Below, piece after piece: positions 45,901 through 54,420 of a DNA stretch of 64,000 nt. The position numbers and the translations under genes were made by a program. Positions within the stretch are counted from its first letter, which is position 1; every line of letters begins with the position of its first letter. This stretch comes from a bacterium (GTDB lineage: Bacteria; 4484-113; JAFGCY01), in assembly GCA_020440605.1 (NCBI GenBank), contig JAGRNT010000007.1, positions 119,083 to 183,082 on the forward strand, read 5' to 3'. Below the pieces are notes generated by a model. That model ran no database searches and was not told the DNA's origin. It saw only the letters and a program-made list of their open reading frames with translations.

Positions 45901-46289
45901 TCAATCACATCATCGGCGTGAGCATGACGGTGATCAATGGCAATCCGATGCTCCTGCACTATGCTGAGGCCGGGCTGCTGTTCCGGGCGGCACTGGATGG
46001 CAAGGGTGAGGTCTGGGAGGAGCCTGTGCTGATCAGCACGGACAAGTACACCAATTCCTCGTTCTCCTATGAGCAGATGCGCATTGCCGAACTTGACGGG
46101 CGGCCGGTGGTGCTCGCCAATGACATGAGCATCTGGTATGCGGATGATGTGGAGGGAAGAAGCTGGAGCGGCCCCGAGATTCTGCCTGATGACTGGCGCG
46201 CCGACACCTTCGACCTGCTGGTTCTCAACGGCGGCCCGGTGATCGCCTTCCAGGACAGCGCGCTGTACTACGCCGTCAAGCTGCCCTGA
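42918..46289 (+). CDS. Lipoprotein with split dockerin-type calcium loops, PKD domains and C-terminal repeats (second of three)
   Basis: An 1123-aa paralogue of the preceding gene. The ATG at 42918 is chosen over one nine codons upstream because it follows a -10 box at six bases and gives a signal peptide ending LLGSC (lipidated Cys27). The calcium loops are DYDMNGVVNAAD (Asp113) and DGDGNGELNLAD (Asp182); between them lies the trio-specific GNGGINGVVNGSPGFGTP segment. The fibronectin-III-like part (DSWRVYRRGP) and four to five PKD domains follow, several with full DGDG-type acidic loops. The C-terminal repeats carry GGRPALSWV, DGQPALSWV, DGKPVIAYV and similar. The three paralogues are too diverged for very recent duplication. 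Function as for the first copy. Confidence 0.85.
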   Translation: MGPGRTGRAAFASRCAVCCAVLLLGSCSGRDGAGRPDQTTTVLPADTAPAESVELRLLEETLAAELDRLGIDPLKSGSQAPTGPANAVFDLSAGYRDLREGAVLQWTERLLGDYDMNGVVNAADLTPLAQRWKFSVDYRDPADAGVAWWPLGNPGNGGINGVVNGSPGFGTPAHQWRTARVDGDGNGELNLADVTPIASHWQDSVDSWRVYRRGPDDAEFSLLEDTPGCGYSLLRSELYPAGKSAPDNAWAFRLLFAELAGAEGVTSYYVSAWDTASGTEGPPSNIVSLDFDPLAEPPPPPPGNAAPLAAFSMDTLSGDATLEVHFDAAASSDSDGRIVLYLWDWDGDGMNDQSSTTGAQALHIYGEPGYYLPRLTVWDDAGASGSITAETGISVSQMGAMPPQLALAAGPLQGRRPLPVGFSPVHYVSESSLELQFSWDFDGDGNADSTEVVESGGILAHVYEHSGSYRASLRITDANGLSASGYVDIQVSDNADPQAMLILDPNEVEPGLQFTLDASGSLDPDGDALAYFWDLDGDGVYEESGGTQPTLLHSFSQPGSHQLGVLVSDSAGATDSASASVTVIGDANLPPLAVASASPAVYGAPADITLSAVGSTDPEGELVELFRWDLDGDGDFEIETDKRTHLLHITQLGDYSARLQVQDEHGLTATADTAYSVIANEAPLAQLSGSRDSGQLPLPVQFDASQSTDPDGNSLQFAWDFNYLPGQQQFVEGGAMASHTYESGGSHVCRVRVSDGLGGESYADFGIETEGSGWHIYQLDEAATSGWRTRLELELVDGRPAVAYHADHSGFGNQDDVRFIRALDATGTLWGDPLLIEDGTQPGLGGRGISMSLIGGRPALSWVRGSGSIVYCHASLGDGGSWFPPVVAATSGGFARGAALCMVDGQPALSWVDGGNMLHYCRALDPAGFSWPAVQDLELLGNFGYTHSPELAVVDGKPVIAYVDDQFIDGSVRWKPALDAQGTAWEEPQELDLVLNHIIGVSMTVINGNPMLLHYAEAGLLFRAALDGKGEVWEEPVLISTDKYTNSSFSYEQMRIAELDGRPVVLANDMSIWYADDVEGRSWSGPEILPDDWRADTFDLLVLNGGPVIAFQDSALYYAVKLP

Positions 46290-46335
46290 GCAAGGTTCCG
46301 CTGCCTGTTTCCCTTCCCTGTGATGTAAGTGTTCA

Positions 46336-46363
46336 TTTACAACCAGACTGGCATGGGTAGAAT
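46336..46363 (+). promoter_or_regulatory. Promoter giving a leaderless mRNA at 46370
   Basis: TTTACA (46336-46341), a 16-base spacer and TAGAAT (46358-46363), then six bases and the ATG. A TGTAA/TTACA dyad (46324-46341) overlaps the -35 box and might be an operator. Confidence 0.62.
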
Positions 46364-46369
46364 TCCTGT

Positions 46370-49300
46370 ATGGTGTGGGAATGCCTGACAGGGCGGGGAC
46401 TGCCTGTGTTGCTCCGGACAGGGACGGTACTTTGCGTGTTTATGCTGGCATCCTGCGGAGGGCAGGCGGATCGGTCCAACGGTCGCATGACACTGGACAG
46501 CGTGCAGGATCAAACTGCAGCGCAGGCTGACATCCCCGGCAGTGAATCCTTCCCACCACCAGCCTCCGACACTCCTTCGTCCGATGAGTTGCAGGCCGTG
46601 CTGGACAGTGAACTGCTGCGGCTCGGACTTGATGAGCGGACTGGCTCGCAGGCACCGCTCGGGAATGACAACGCAGTGTTCGATCTGAAGGTCAGCTACT
46701 ACGATCTGCAGCAGGGGGCGGTGCTGCACTGGACCGAGCGGCATGTGGGCGACTACGACATGAACGGCCTCGTCAACGCCTCGGACCTGACGCCACTGGC
46801 CCAGCGCTGGAAGTATACGGTGGACTACCGCGAGGCGTCTGAGGCTGGGGTGCCCTGGTGGCCAGTTGGCAATCCGCGCGACGGCGGCTTCAGCGGTGTG
46901 CTGGATGGCAAGCCGGGTTTCAACACCCCGGCGGACCAGTGGCGCACGTCACGTGTTGATGGTGACGGCAACGGCGAGGTGAACCTCGGCGACATAACAC
47001 CGATCGCAATGCACTGGCAGCAGAACCTGGACAGCTGGCGCGTGTACCGCAGAGCGCCCGGCGAGGAGGAGTTCAGCCTGCTGCTGCCGGACCCCGGGCG
47101 TGATTACACAATCGCGCGCTCTGCGAACTTCCCGCTGGAGCAGACTGGACCTGACAGGAACTGGGCCTACCGCATGCACTTTGCTGATCTCGACATCATT
47201 GCCGGCAGCTTCGAATACTACATAGCAGCTTTTGACAGCATTAGCGGCAGCGAGGGTAGCCCCTCCCCGGTTGCCAGCATTGAGTTTGTGCAGGACCCGG
47301 ACCTGCCCGAGCCGGAGATTCCCGGCAACAAGCCGCCGCTTGCCAGTTTCACGGTTGACCCGCGCACCGGCGACCTGCCGCTGACCGTGAACTTCGACGC
47401 ATCAAGGAGCACTGACCCTGACGGGCAGATTGTCCTCTACCTCTGGGACTTCGACGGCGACGGCACGGCGGACGAAAGCGGCAACAACCTGCCCACCGTC
47501 AGCCATGTCTACACCGAACCGGGCTACTGGCAGCCGCGCCTGACGATCTGGGATGACCTCGGCTCCAGTGCCACGCTGTATGCCAACCTGCATCTGGAAA
47601 TCAGCCAGGACGGCTGGCTGCCGCCGATCATCAACAGCATTGGAAAGAACCTTGAGACCGGGGCAACACCTTGTGAGGTGCATTTCCTGCCGGAGATCGA
47701 GGTCCCGGCCGGCAAGGCGGGACTTCTCTTTGAATGGGATTTTGACGGTGACGGTGTAGTGGACAGCACTGCTCCGGCTCTGGATGACGGCAAGCCGAAT
47801 ACCGAGGACTACGTTTCCCATATCTACGAGACTGCAGGCCTGATGAAACCGCACCTGAAAATCACTGACAACAGGGGAATGACAGCTGAGATAAGCGATT
47901 CCATTCTCGTCTATCCAAACTCTCCTCCACTGGCAATCCTGAAATCGGATGTGAAGAAGGGAGATACCTGCCTGCTGGTCAGTTTTGACTTCAGTGAATG
48001 CAGTGACCCGGATGGGGACGAGCTGTCAGTCAGTTTCCGGCCGGACGAGTCACTTCCATATGTGGATGTGGCAACAGGCGGCACCCAGTACCTGTATGAG
48101 ACGCCGGGTGACCATGTGGCCAGCATCCTCGTCCATGATGTGAGCAATGTGCCGGCTTATGCGGAAGTACTGATCCAAGTGACGGGCAATGCGGACATGC
48201 CACCGGTTGCAGTGCTGACACCGAATGCATTCTCGGAGAAGGTGCCGTTCACCTTGCAGCTCAGTGCGGAAGACAGCTATGACCCGGTCGGCAAGCTGCT
48301 TGGCGACCCGGACTGGGACCTGGACGGCGATGGCGAATATGAAAACCACTTCGGCTGGACGAAGTCAATAGAACTCAGCGAGCCGGGCAGTTACACCTTC
48401 GGGATCCGGGTTCAGGATGACTGCGGCCATATGGATAGCACCGGTATCACTGTGGAAATGTTCGAGAAGCTGCCGCCGGTTGCGTCATTGTCGGCCATGC
48501 CTGACAACGGAACAGTGCCGTTTGCTGTGACGCTCGATGCTTCAGCCAGCTATGATCCGGCGGGACTGGAACTCGAATACTGGTGGATGCCGGATTACTA
48601 TGAAGGGGCGGAACTGGCAGGAACTGAGATCTGGCAACAGGGAACCACTCAGTTCGAGATGCAGATGACAACGGCCGGCAAGCGCAACTGTGCCGTGATG
48701 GTACGGGACCATTACAAGCTGTATTCAGTGGCAAGCGTGACGGTGCTTGGCAGTGGTGCGGGATGGAACCTGTCAATGCTGGATGGCCGGCGGGCAACTG
48801 AATACGCAGCGCTGGACCTGGAAGTGGTGGCGGGTAATCCGGCGATTGCCTATTCCGCATGTGTAAATGACCGGTTCCACGTGCCGGGCCACGAGGATAT
48901 CCGCTACCTGAGGGCAGCGGATCCAATAGGCGTGGACTGGCAGGAACCGCTGGTGCTTGAAGGGCTTGATGTAAGCGGGTTCAGGGGCACAGCCCCCAGC
49001 CTGGCTGTTGTTTCGGGCAGGCCGGCCGTCGCATGGAACCGCAAGGACGGATCCGTGATGTATCGCCGGGCGGCTGACACAGTTGGCAATTCGTGGCTTG
49101 CTTCCTCGGCGGCATTCAGCGGCGGGAACTGGAATGCACTGGTTCAGCTGTGTGATGTCGCCGGAAAGCCTGCTCTTTGTTTCCATGATGACCAGGACTG
49201 GTTGCGCTTCAAGCGGGCTGACGATGCAGACGGCTTCAGCTGGACACAGCCGGGAATATCCCTGTCCGGGGGAGATCATCTCACCATTTTCCGGCCATCC

Positions 49301-49825
49301 CTGCTGCCGGGCAGCCAGGGGCCACTGATGGCATACATGAACATCAACTGGCCGGTGTTCCAGTACAGGCTTGTGCAGGCGATGGACAGCACTGGTGCCA
49401 CCTGGGATTTCCCGGCAACGGTGGACCAGTCCCAGGGCACGCCGCCCGACCTGGCAATGATTGAGAATGAGGGCATCCTGATGCTGGCCTATTACACAGC
49501 GGATGGCCTGGTGTTTCGCAGGGCGACGGATGAAACCGGCACCAGCTGGAATGACCCGGTACTGCTTCCGGAGATTCTCGCTGACCCGGAAATGAACCAC
49601 AAGAACCAGATGGCAATGAAATTGCTTGATGGAAAGCCCGTGATACTTGACCGGCAGATGTTCCTACGCTTTGCTGATGATGCAGCAGGTTTGGGCTGGT
49701 CCAGCCATGAAAGCATTCCGGGATTTGAGCAGGGAATCTGCTTCGACCTTGAAGTGATTGACGGCCACCCCGCCATCGCTTTCCAGACTGAAACACTGTT
49801 GTTCTACGCCATCAAGCTGCCCTGA
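46370..49825 (+). CDS. Lipoprotein with split dockerin-type calcium loops, PKD domains and C-terminal repeats (third of three)
   Basis: A 1151-aa paralogue. The signal peptide ends FMLASC with lipidated Cys29. Calcium loops are DYDMNGLVNASD (Asp128) and DGDGNGEVNLGD (Asp197), with the same intervening block (GGFSGVLDGKPGFNTPADQW). After the fibronectin-III-like domain (DSWRVYRRAPG) come four to five PKD domains, of which the later ones are more degenerate than in the other copies (SECSDPDGDELSVSF, SASYDPAGLELEYWW). The C-terminal repeats (GRPAVAWN, GKPALCF, GHPAIAF) match the family. From about 47.6 kb the codon use looks slightly less G+C-rich than in its siblings, which could reflect faster divergence or recombination. 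Confidence 0.85.
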   Translation: MVWECLTGRGLPVLLRTGTVLCVFMLASCGGQADRSNGRMTLDSVQDQTAAQADIPGSESFPPPASDTPSSDELQAVLDSELLRLGLDERTGSQAPLGNDNAVFDLKVSYYDLQQGAVLHWTERHVGDYDMNGLVNASDLTPLAQRWKYTVDYREASEAGVPWWPVGNPRDGGFSGVLDGKPGFNTPADQWRTSRVDGDGNGEVNLGDITPIAMHWQQNLDSWRVYRRAPGEEEFSLLLPDPGRDYTIARSANFPLEQTGPDRNWAYRMHFADLDIIAGSFEYYIAAFDSISGSEGSPSPVASIEFVQDPDLPEPEIPGNKPPLASFTVDPRTGDLPLTVNFDASRSTDPDGQIVLYLWDFDGDGTADESGNNLPTVSHVYTEPGYWQPRLTIWDDLGSSATLYANLHLEISQDGWLPPIINSIGKNLETGATPCEVHFLPEIEVPAGKAGLLFEWDFDGDGVVDSTAPALDDGKPNTEDYVSHIYETAGLMKPHLKITDNRGMTAEISDSILVYPNSPPLAILKSDVKKGDTCLLVSFDFSECSDPDGDELSVSFRPDESLPYVDVATGGTQYLYETPGDHVASILVHDVSNVPAYAEVLIQVTGNADMPPVAVLTPNAFSEKVPFTLQLSAEDSYDPVGKLLGDPDWDLDGDGEYENHFGWTKSIELSEPGSYTFGIRVQDDCGHMDSTGITVEMFEKLPPVASLSAMPDNGTVPFAVTLDASASYDPAGLELEYWWMPDYYEGAELAGTEIWQQGTTQFEMQMTTAGKRNCAVMVRDHYKLYSVASVTVLGSGAGWNLSMLDGRRATEYAALDLEVVAGNPAIAYSACVNDRFHVPGHEDIRYLRAADPIGVDWQEPLVLEGLDVSGFRGTAPSLAVVSGRPAVAWNRKDGSVMYRRAADTVGNSWLASSAAFSGGNWNALVQLCDVAGKPALCFHDDQDWLRFKRADDADGFSWTQPGISLSGGDHLTIFRPSLLPGSQGPLMAYMNINWPVFQYRLVQAMDSTGATWDFPATVDQSQGTPPDLAMIENEGILMLAYYTADGLVFRRATDETGTSWNDPVLLPEILADPEMNHKNQMAMKLLDGKPVILDRQMFLRFADDAAGLGWSSHESIPGFEQGICFDLEVIDGHPAIAFQTETLLFYAIKLP

Positions 49826-49953
49826 TTCCTGTCCCTCCTCCTGTCACATCCCGCGCCCCGGCGCTGTCTCCCCATTAAGCATGTCCGCCCAGGCAGTTCT
49901 GCCGCGGGCCTGCGCGAGCTAAACTAGGGAATCTGTTTCAGGAGATCCACCAC

Positions 49954-52900
49954 ATGCGTCATCTGCGCCAGTGCTGTACCGCCATCGTCCTCCTCGCCGC
50001 CATGCTGTTCTGCGCCCGCCCGGCTCATGCCCTGCGCGAGGCCCGCAGCATCACCACCCCCGCGATCAGCGCGGACGGCCGGACCGTCTACTTCGCCTGC
50101 TGGGGCGACATCTGGAGCGCGCCCACCGACGGCAGCGCCCCCGCCCGGCGTCTGACCGACAACATGTATGAGGACCAGCGTCCGGTGATCTCCCCCGACG
50201 GCAAGACCCTGGCCTTCATGTCCAACCGCTACGGCAACTTCGACATCTTCACGATGCCCGCCGCCGGCGGCCCCGCCACGCGCCTGACCTGGAGCGACGG
50301 CTGGGACTACCCCTATGACTGGAACCACGACGGCACCGCCGTGCTGGAATACTCCAACCGCCAGGACCTCTGGGGTATCTGCCTGTATGAGGTGCCGCTC
50401 GACGGCAGCCTGCCGCGCCGCGTGACCGGCCCGGACCACGATGACAACGTCTTCGGCTGCTACCTCGGCGACGACCAGCACCTGGTCTACACCCGCGGCC
50501 CCGGCGACTGGGCCCGCAAGGACCACCACGGCTCCGACAACTACGACCTCTACATGTTCGAGCGTGCCACGGGTAAGCACACCCAGCTCACCGACTACGA
50601 CGGCACCGACCTCTGGCCGCAGCCCGGCCCCGGCGGCAGGTCCATCTACTTCGTGAGCGACCGCGACGGCACCGAGAACATCTGGGAGATGAAGCTGCCC
50701 GGCCGCGAGCTGCGCCAGCTCAGCCATTTCAAGGGTGACGGCCCGCGCTGGATCCGTGTCAGCAGCGACGGTGACGAAATCGCCGCCGAGGTCTTCGGCG
50801 AGCTGTACCTCATCAGCACCGCCGATGGCAGCAGCCGCCGCCTGGACATCAGCTTCAGCGACGATCCCAAGCGCGAGATGCAGGCCACGCTGGACCGCCG
50901 CAATGAAATCAGCGAATTCGCGATGTCACCGAACGGCAGCTACTACGCCTGCGTGGTCTTCGGCGACATCCACATCCTCAAGAATCCGGACAAGTACAAG
51001 GAGGATGAGAAGCCGGACCAGGACCTGTCCCGCACCTTCCCGGTCGTGGCCTCCAGCGGGCGTGACTGGCAGGTCACCTGGCATCCCGATGGGAAGAAGA
51101 TCGCCTACATCTCCGACCGCGACGGGCAGTACGACGTCTACAGCTTCGACCTCGTCAGCCGCGAGGAGACGCGCATCACGAACACTCCCGAGGAGGAGTG
51201 GTATCCGCAGTATGCGCCGCATGGCAACCTGCTGGCCTACTACAGCGGCAACGACCGCATCACCGTGAATGATCTCGATGGCGACGGCCCGCGCGAACTG
51301 TTCCGCGGGCAGATCCGCCTCGGGCCCTGGAACCTCGGTTTCCAGTGGTCGCCGGATGCGCGCTGGATGCTCATCATGGCCAGCACGCTGCACTACCGCA
51401 GTGACGTGCTGCTTGTCAACGTGGAGAGTGCGGCGGTCACGAATGTCTCGCGCACCCCGGACTTTGACGACATCGCGTACTTCTCCCCGGATGGCAAGTA
51501 CCTTGCCTGGGGAGCGGAGACCAGCACCGGCGAGGACCTGATGCTGCTGGAACTGGCGGCGGAGGCGAAAACATACGACACCGAGCTGCTCTTCCCGGAT
51601 GACCGGCCGAAGCCTGAGGAGGATGAGGACGCAGCAAAGGACAAGGACGGGAAGTCTGACGAGGGCGATGCCGAGGCTGAGGATGAGGCCGCTGACGACG
51701 CGGATGGGGACAAGCCCAGTGACGATGGGAAGGACAAGGAGGACGAGATCGAGCCGATCAAGATTGACCTTGAGCGCATCGACACCCGCGCGCGCAGCGT
51801 TGTCAACCTGCCGGGCAATGCCTACCCGGTGCTCTGGAGCCCGGACAGCAGCTTCCTCGTGTTCTACAGCGATCACAGCGGCGATCCGATGCTCTACACC
51901 TACGGCGTGGAGGATGGCGACGTGCAGGAACTGGCCTCCGCGGCCGGGATCAGCAACGGCGTGTTCCAGCAGGACGGCAAACGCCTCTACTACCTGCGCG
52001 GCGGCTCACTGGCCTACTCCGAGCTGCGCGGCCGCAGCGTCAGCGGCGGTGGCAGCGTGCCCTGCACGGCGCGCTCCGAATACGACACCCATGCGCTCTG
52101 GCAGCAGCTGATGCATGAGGGCTGGCGCAGCCTGCGCGATTCCTTCTACGATGAGCAGATGCTCGGCGTGGACTGGGAGGAGATCTACGAGCGCTACTCC
52201 GCCAAGATCCCCGAGCTCGGCACGCGCAGTGAATTCAACACCCTGATGCGCGGCATGCTCGGGGAGCTGTCCGCTTCGCACCTCGGCTTCTACGGCGGTG
52301 GTGATGAGCCCCAACCGCCTGCTGACCGCACGGCCAGCTTCGGCGTGTGGTTCGACGAGCAGTACAGCGGCCCCGGCTGGAAGGTCAGCCAGGTGCTCAT
52401 GGACGGTCCGGCCGAGATTCCCGGCCAGGAGCTGCAGGTCGGCGACCTGATCCTGAGCATCGACGGCGAGGCCATTCCGGCCCGCAGCAACTGGTACCGC
52501 GAGCTCAGCAACCGCCTGGAGCGCCCCGTGGTGCTGGAGGTCGAGCGCGAGAGTGAGGCTGAGCCGCTCAGCATCACGATGCAGCCCGTGCCCGAAGGCA
52601 GCCTCGGCCAGCGCCACTACCTGCAGTGGGTCGAGGACAACCGCCGCACGGTCGAGTACGGCACCGGCGGCCGCGTGGGCTACATGCACATCCAGTCCAT
52701 GAACGGTCCGAGCCTCGAGAAGTTCCGCCGCGAGCTGTACTCCTTCAACCTGGACCGCGATGCGCTGATCATCGACGTGCGCTTCAACGGCGGTGGCAAC
52801 ATCCATGAGGATCTCGTCGAACTGCTGGACCGCCGGCCCTTCTGCTATACCGGGCACCGCGGCCAGGACCGTGAGATCCAGCCCGCGCTGATGTGGCACG

Positions 52901-53226
52901 GCCCGATCGTGGTGCTGATCAACGCCTCCTCCTTCAGTGATGCGGAGATCTTCCCGCACATCATGCAGGAGCTGGGCCTGGCCACGATCATGGGTGAGCC
53001 CACCGGTGGCAATGTGATCGGCACCTACAACTTCCCGCTGCTCGATGGCTCCACCTTCCGCCTCAACAGCTGGGGCTGGTGGCTGCTGGACGGCTCCGAC
53101 ATGGAGGGCAACGGTGCCCAGCCGGACATCCTCGTGCGGATTGATCCGGAAATCACGGCGGCGGGTGGTGACAATCAGCTCAGTGAGGCGATAGAATACC
53201 TGAGCGGTCTCCTGCTGGGAGACTGA
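49954..53226 (+). CDS. Exported tricorn-like protease, third of three
   Basis: A 1090-aa paralogue of the genes at 32138 and 35590. CAGGAG lies 9 bases before the ATG; the signal peptide is MRHLRQCCTAIVLLAAMLFCARPAHA. PD40 propellers (residues about 30-540), an Asp/Glu/Lys-rich linker (about 550-600), Ser775-His776 (SASHLGF), a PDZ domain (LQVGDLILSIDGEAI) and the S41 core with Ser995 in SSFSDAEIF and Glu1051 in MEGNG. The set of active-site residues is complete. Its third bases are strikingly G+C-rich, hinting at high expression. It is separated from its sisters by the lipoprotein trio. Confidence 0.9.
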   Translation: MRHLRQCCTAIVLLAAMLFCARPAHALREARSITTPAISADGRTVYFACWGDIWSAPTDGSAPARRLTDNMYEDQRPVISPDGKTLAFMSNRYGNFDIFTMPAAGGPATRLTWSDGWDYPYDWNHDGTAVLEYSNRQDLWGICLYEVPLDGSLPRRVTGPDHDDNVFGCYLGDDQHLVYTRGPGDWARKDHHGSDNYDLYMFERATGKHTQLTDYDGTDLWPQPGPGGRSIYFVSDRDGTENIWEMKLPGRELRQLSHFKGDGPRWIRVSSDGDEIAAEVFGELYLISTADGSSRRLDISFSDDPKREMQATLDRRNEISEFAMSPNGSYYACVVFGDIHILKNPDKYKEDEKPDQDLSRTFPVVASSGRDWQVTWHPDGKKIAYISDRDGQYDVYSFDLVSREETRITNTPEEEWYPQYAPHGNLLAYYSGNDRITVNDLDGDGPRELFRGQIRLGPWNLGFQWSPDARWMLIMASTLHYRSDVLLVNVESAAVTNVSRTPDFDDIAYFSPDGKYLAWGAETSTGEDLMLLELAAEAKTYDTELLFPDDRPKPEEDEDAAKDKDGKSDEGDAEAEDEAADDADGDKPSDDGKDKEDEIEPIKIDLERIDTRARSVVNLPGNAYPVLWSPDSSFLVFYSDHSGDPMLYTYGVEDGDVQELASAAGISNGVFQQDGKRLYYLRGGSLAYSELRGRSVSGGGSVPCTARSEYDTHALWQQLMHEGWRSLRDSFYDEQMLGVDWEEIYERYSAKIPELGTRSEFNTLMRGMLGELSASHLGFYGGGDEPQPPADRTASFGVWFDEQYSGPGWKVSQVLMDGPAEIPGQELQVGDLILSIDGEAIPARSNWYRELSNRLERPVVLEVERESEAEPLSITMQPVPEGSLGQRHYLQWVEDNRRTVEYGTGGRVGYMHIQSMNGPSLEKFRRELYSFNLDRDALIIDVRFNGGGNIHEDLVELLDRRPFCYTGHRGQDREIQPALMWHGPIVVLINASSFSDAEIFPHIMQELGLATIMGEPTGGNVIGTYNFPLLDGSTFRLNSWGWWLLDGSDMEGNGAQPDILVRIDPEITAAGGDNQLSEAIEYLSGLLLGD

Positions 53227-53354
53227 TGAGGAAGAGGCATTCAATCCTGTTCAAACGGCTGCTCCGGCCCGGCCGGGGTATTTAACATGTCACATGGGCA
53301 TAACGAATAGGAGTTGAGTGAAGTCCGGGGCGTCATTCCCCGGTCAAGGCAACA

Positions 53355-54371
53355 ATGGATAGTCGCATACGTGAAATTGAGCAGTGGCTTGACGAGGCCA
53401 AGAACGACCTCCAGGACGGTGGTCGCGAAGCCTATCTGCGCAAGCTTTATCTGCTGGATGCCGAGATCCGGGCGGTGATCAAGGAAAACGATCCCCTGCC
53501 CGAGATCAAGCAGGCATCCGCGGGGCGCCGCGCTCCCCGGGCATTCAATCTGCCCGTGGCCGTGGCCGGGGTTGCCGCATTCGCGGTGATCGGCTCCGCC
53601 GTCGTGTTCGGGCAGGGTGTGCTGAATGGCAACCTGCGCAGCGCGGGCTTCACGGGCCGGGTGGCAGACAGCTCCCTGGATGGCGACATGACCATGGCCA
53701 GCCTCAACCGCTTCCCCCAGGGCGAGGAACAGATTTCCCTTGATGAACTGGATGGTTCGGATTCCGCACCACAGTTCGAGGTATTTGACCGTGACCGAGT
53801 CCTGGCCGCGCTGTCATCCGAGAGCTTTGCTGCGGATGAAGCCATCGCGCCGCTCAGCATGCAGCTTGCCTCCGGTTCACCGGTCCAGGCCGGCCCGCAG
53901 CAGTCCGCCGGACAGCCCAGGCGCGGTCCGGTGGGTGACATCGGATCCGGTCTGGATCCGCTTCCGGTGCGCAATGCCAGCCAGAACAGCGGCATTGAGG
54001 TGCACATGGCGATGTCCCGCCAGCCGCAGGAGGCCACCGCTATCCCGGTGCCCCCTGCCACGGTCATCCCCATGGATCAGCCGAGCCTGTCTTCACTCTC
54101 CCAGATTCCGGACAATCGCGCACAGTCCGAGCCTGTTGCCAGCCCCGGCAGATTTAACTATTTCCCGGGTTACGGCGATAGTTCTGGGGTGGATCCTTCC
54201 GGGTCCACGTCCGACGTCAATGGGCGTTCCTCCGAGGTGCAGCTTTCGGGCAGCACTTCCGGAACTAAGACGAAGGACGGCCAGGTGGAGAAGAAGGTGG
54301 AGAAGACTGAGCTGAAGAAACTCCTTGAGAAGAAGCTCAGCAAGGAATCCAGGGATACCAAGGACTCCTGA
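53355..54371 (+). CDS. Single-span protein with long low-complexity region, unknown function
   Basis: A 338-aa protein; AAGG lies 6 bases before the ATG. Residues 1-55 are helical and charged (MDSRIREIEQWLDEAKNDL, YLRKLYLLDAEIRAVIKEND). Residues about 68-88 (LPVAVAGVAAFAVIGSAVVF) form one membrane span, giving an N-in, C-out topology. Residues about 95-290 are Ser/Pro/Gln-rich and probably disordered. The C-terminal 35 residues are Lys/Glu-rich (KKVEKTELKKLLEKKLSKES), a possible helix. The general layout recalls anti-sigma or envelope-sensing proteins, but no zinc motif is present. It lies 49 bases before bamA and likely heads that operon. Confidence 0.65.
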   Translation: MDSRIREIEQWLDEAKNDLQDGGREAYLRKLYLLDAEIRAVIKENDPLPEIKQASAGRRAPRAFNLPVAVAGVAAFAVIGSAVVFGQGVLNGNLRSAGFTGRVADSSLDGDMTMASLNRFPQGEEQISLDELDGSDSAPQFEVFDRDRVLAALSSESFAADEAIAPLSMQLASGSPVQAGPQQSAGQPRRGPVGDIGSGLDPLPVRNASQNSGIEVHMAMSRQPQEATAIPVPPATVIPMDQPSLSSLSQIPDNRAQSEPVASPGRFNYFPGYGDSSGVDPSGSTSDVNGRSSEVQLSGSTSGTKTKDGQVEKKVEKTELKKLLEKKLSKESRDTKDS

Positions 54372-54420
54372 TCCTCCCTCGTCTCCCTCTATATCCCCAG
54401 TGGTAAAGAGAGAAGGCGGT

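Noticed and set aside
39464..49825. Cellulosome components
   Set aside because: The dockerin-like loops have an unusual long insertion and N-terminal place, and no glycoside hydrolase or clear cohesin scaffold is present.
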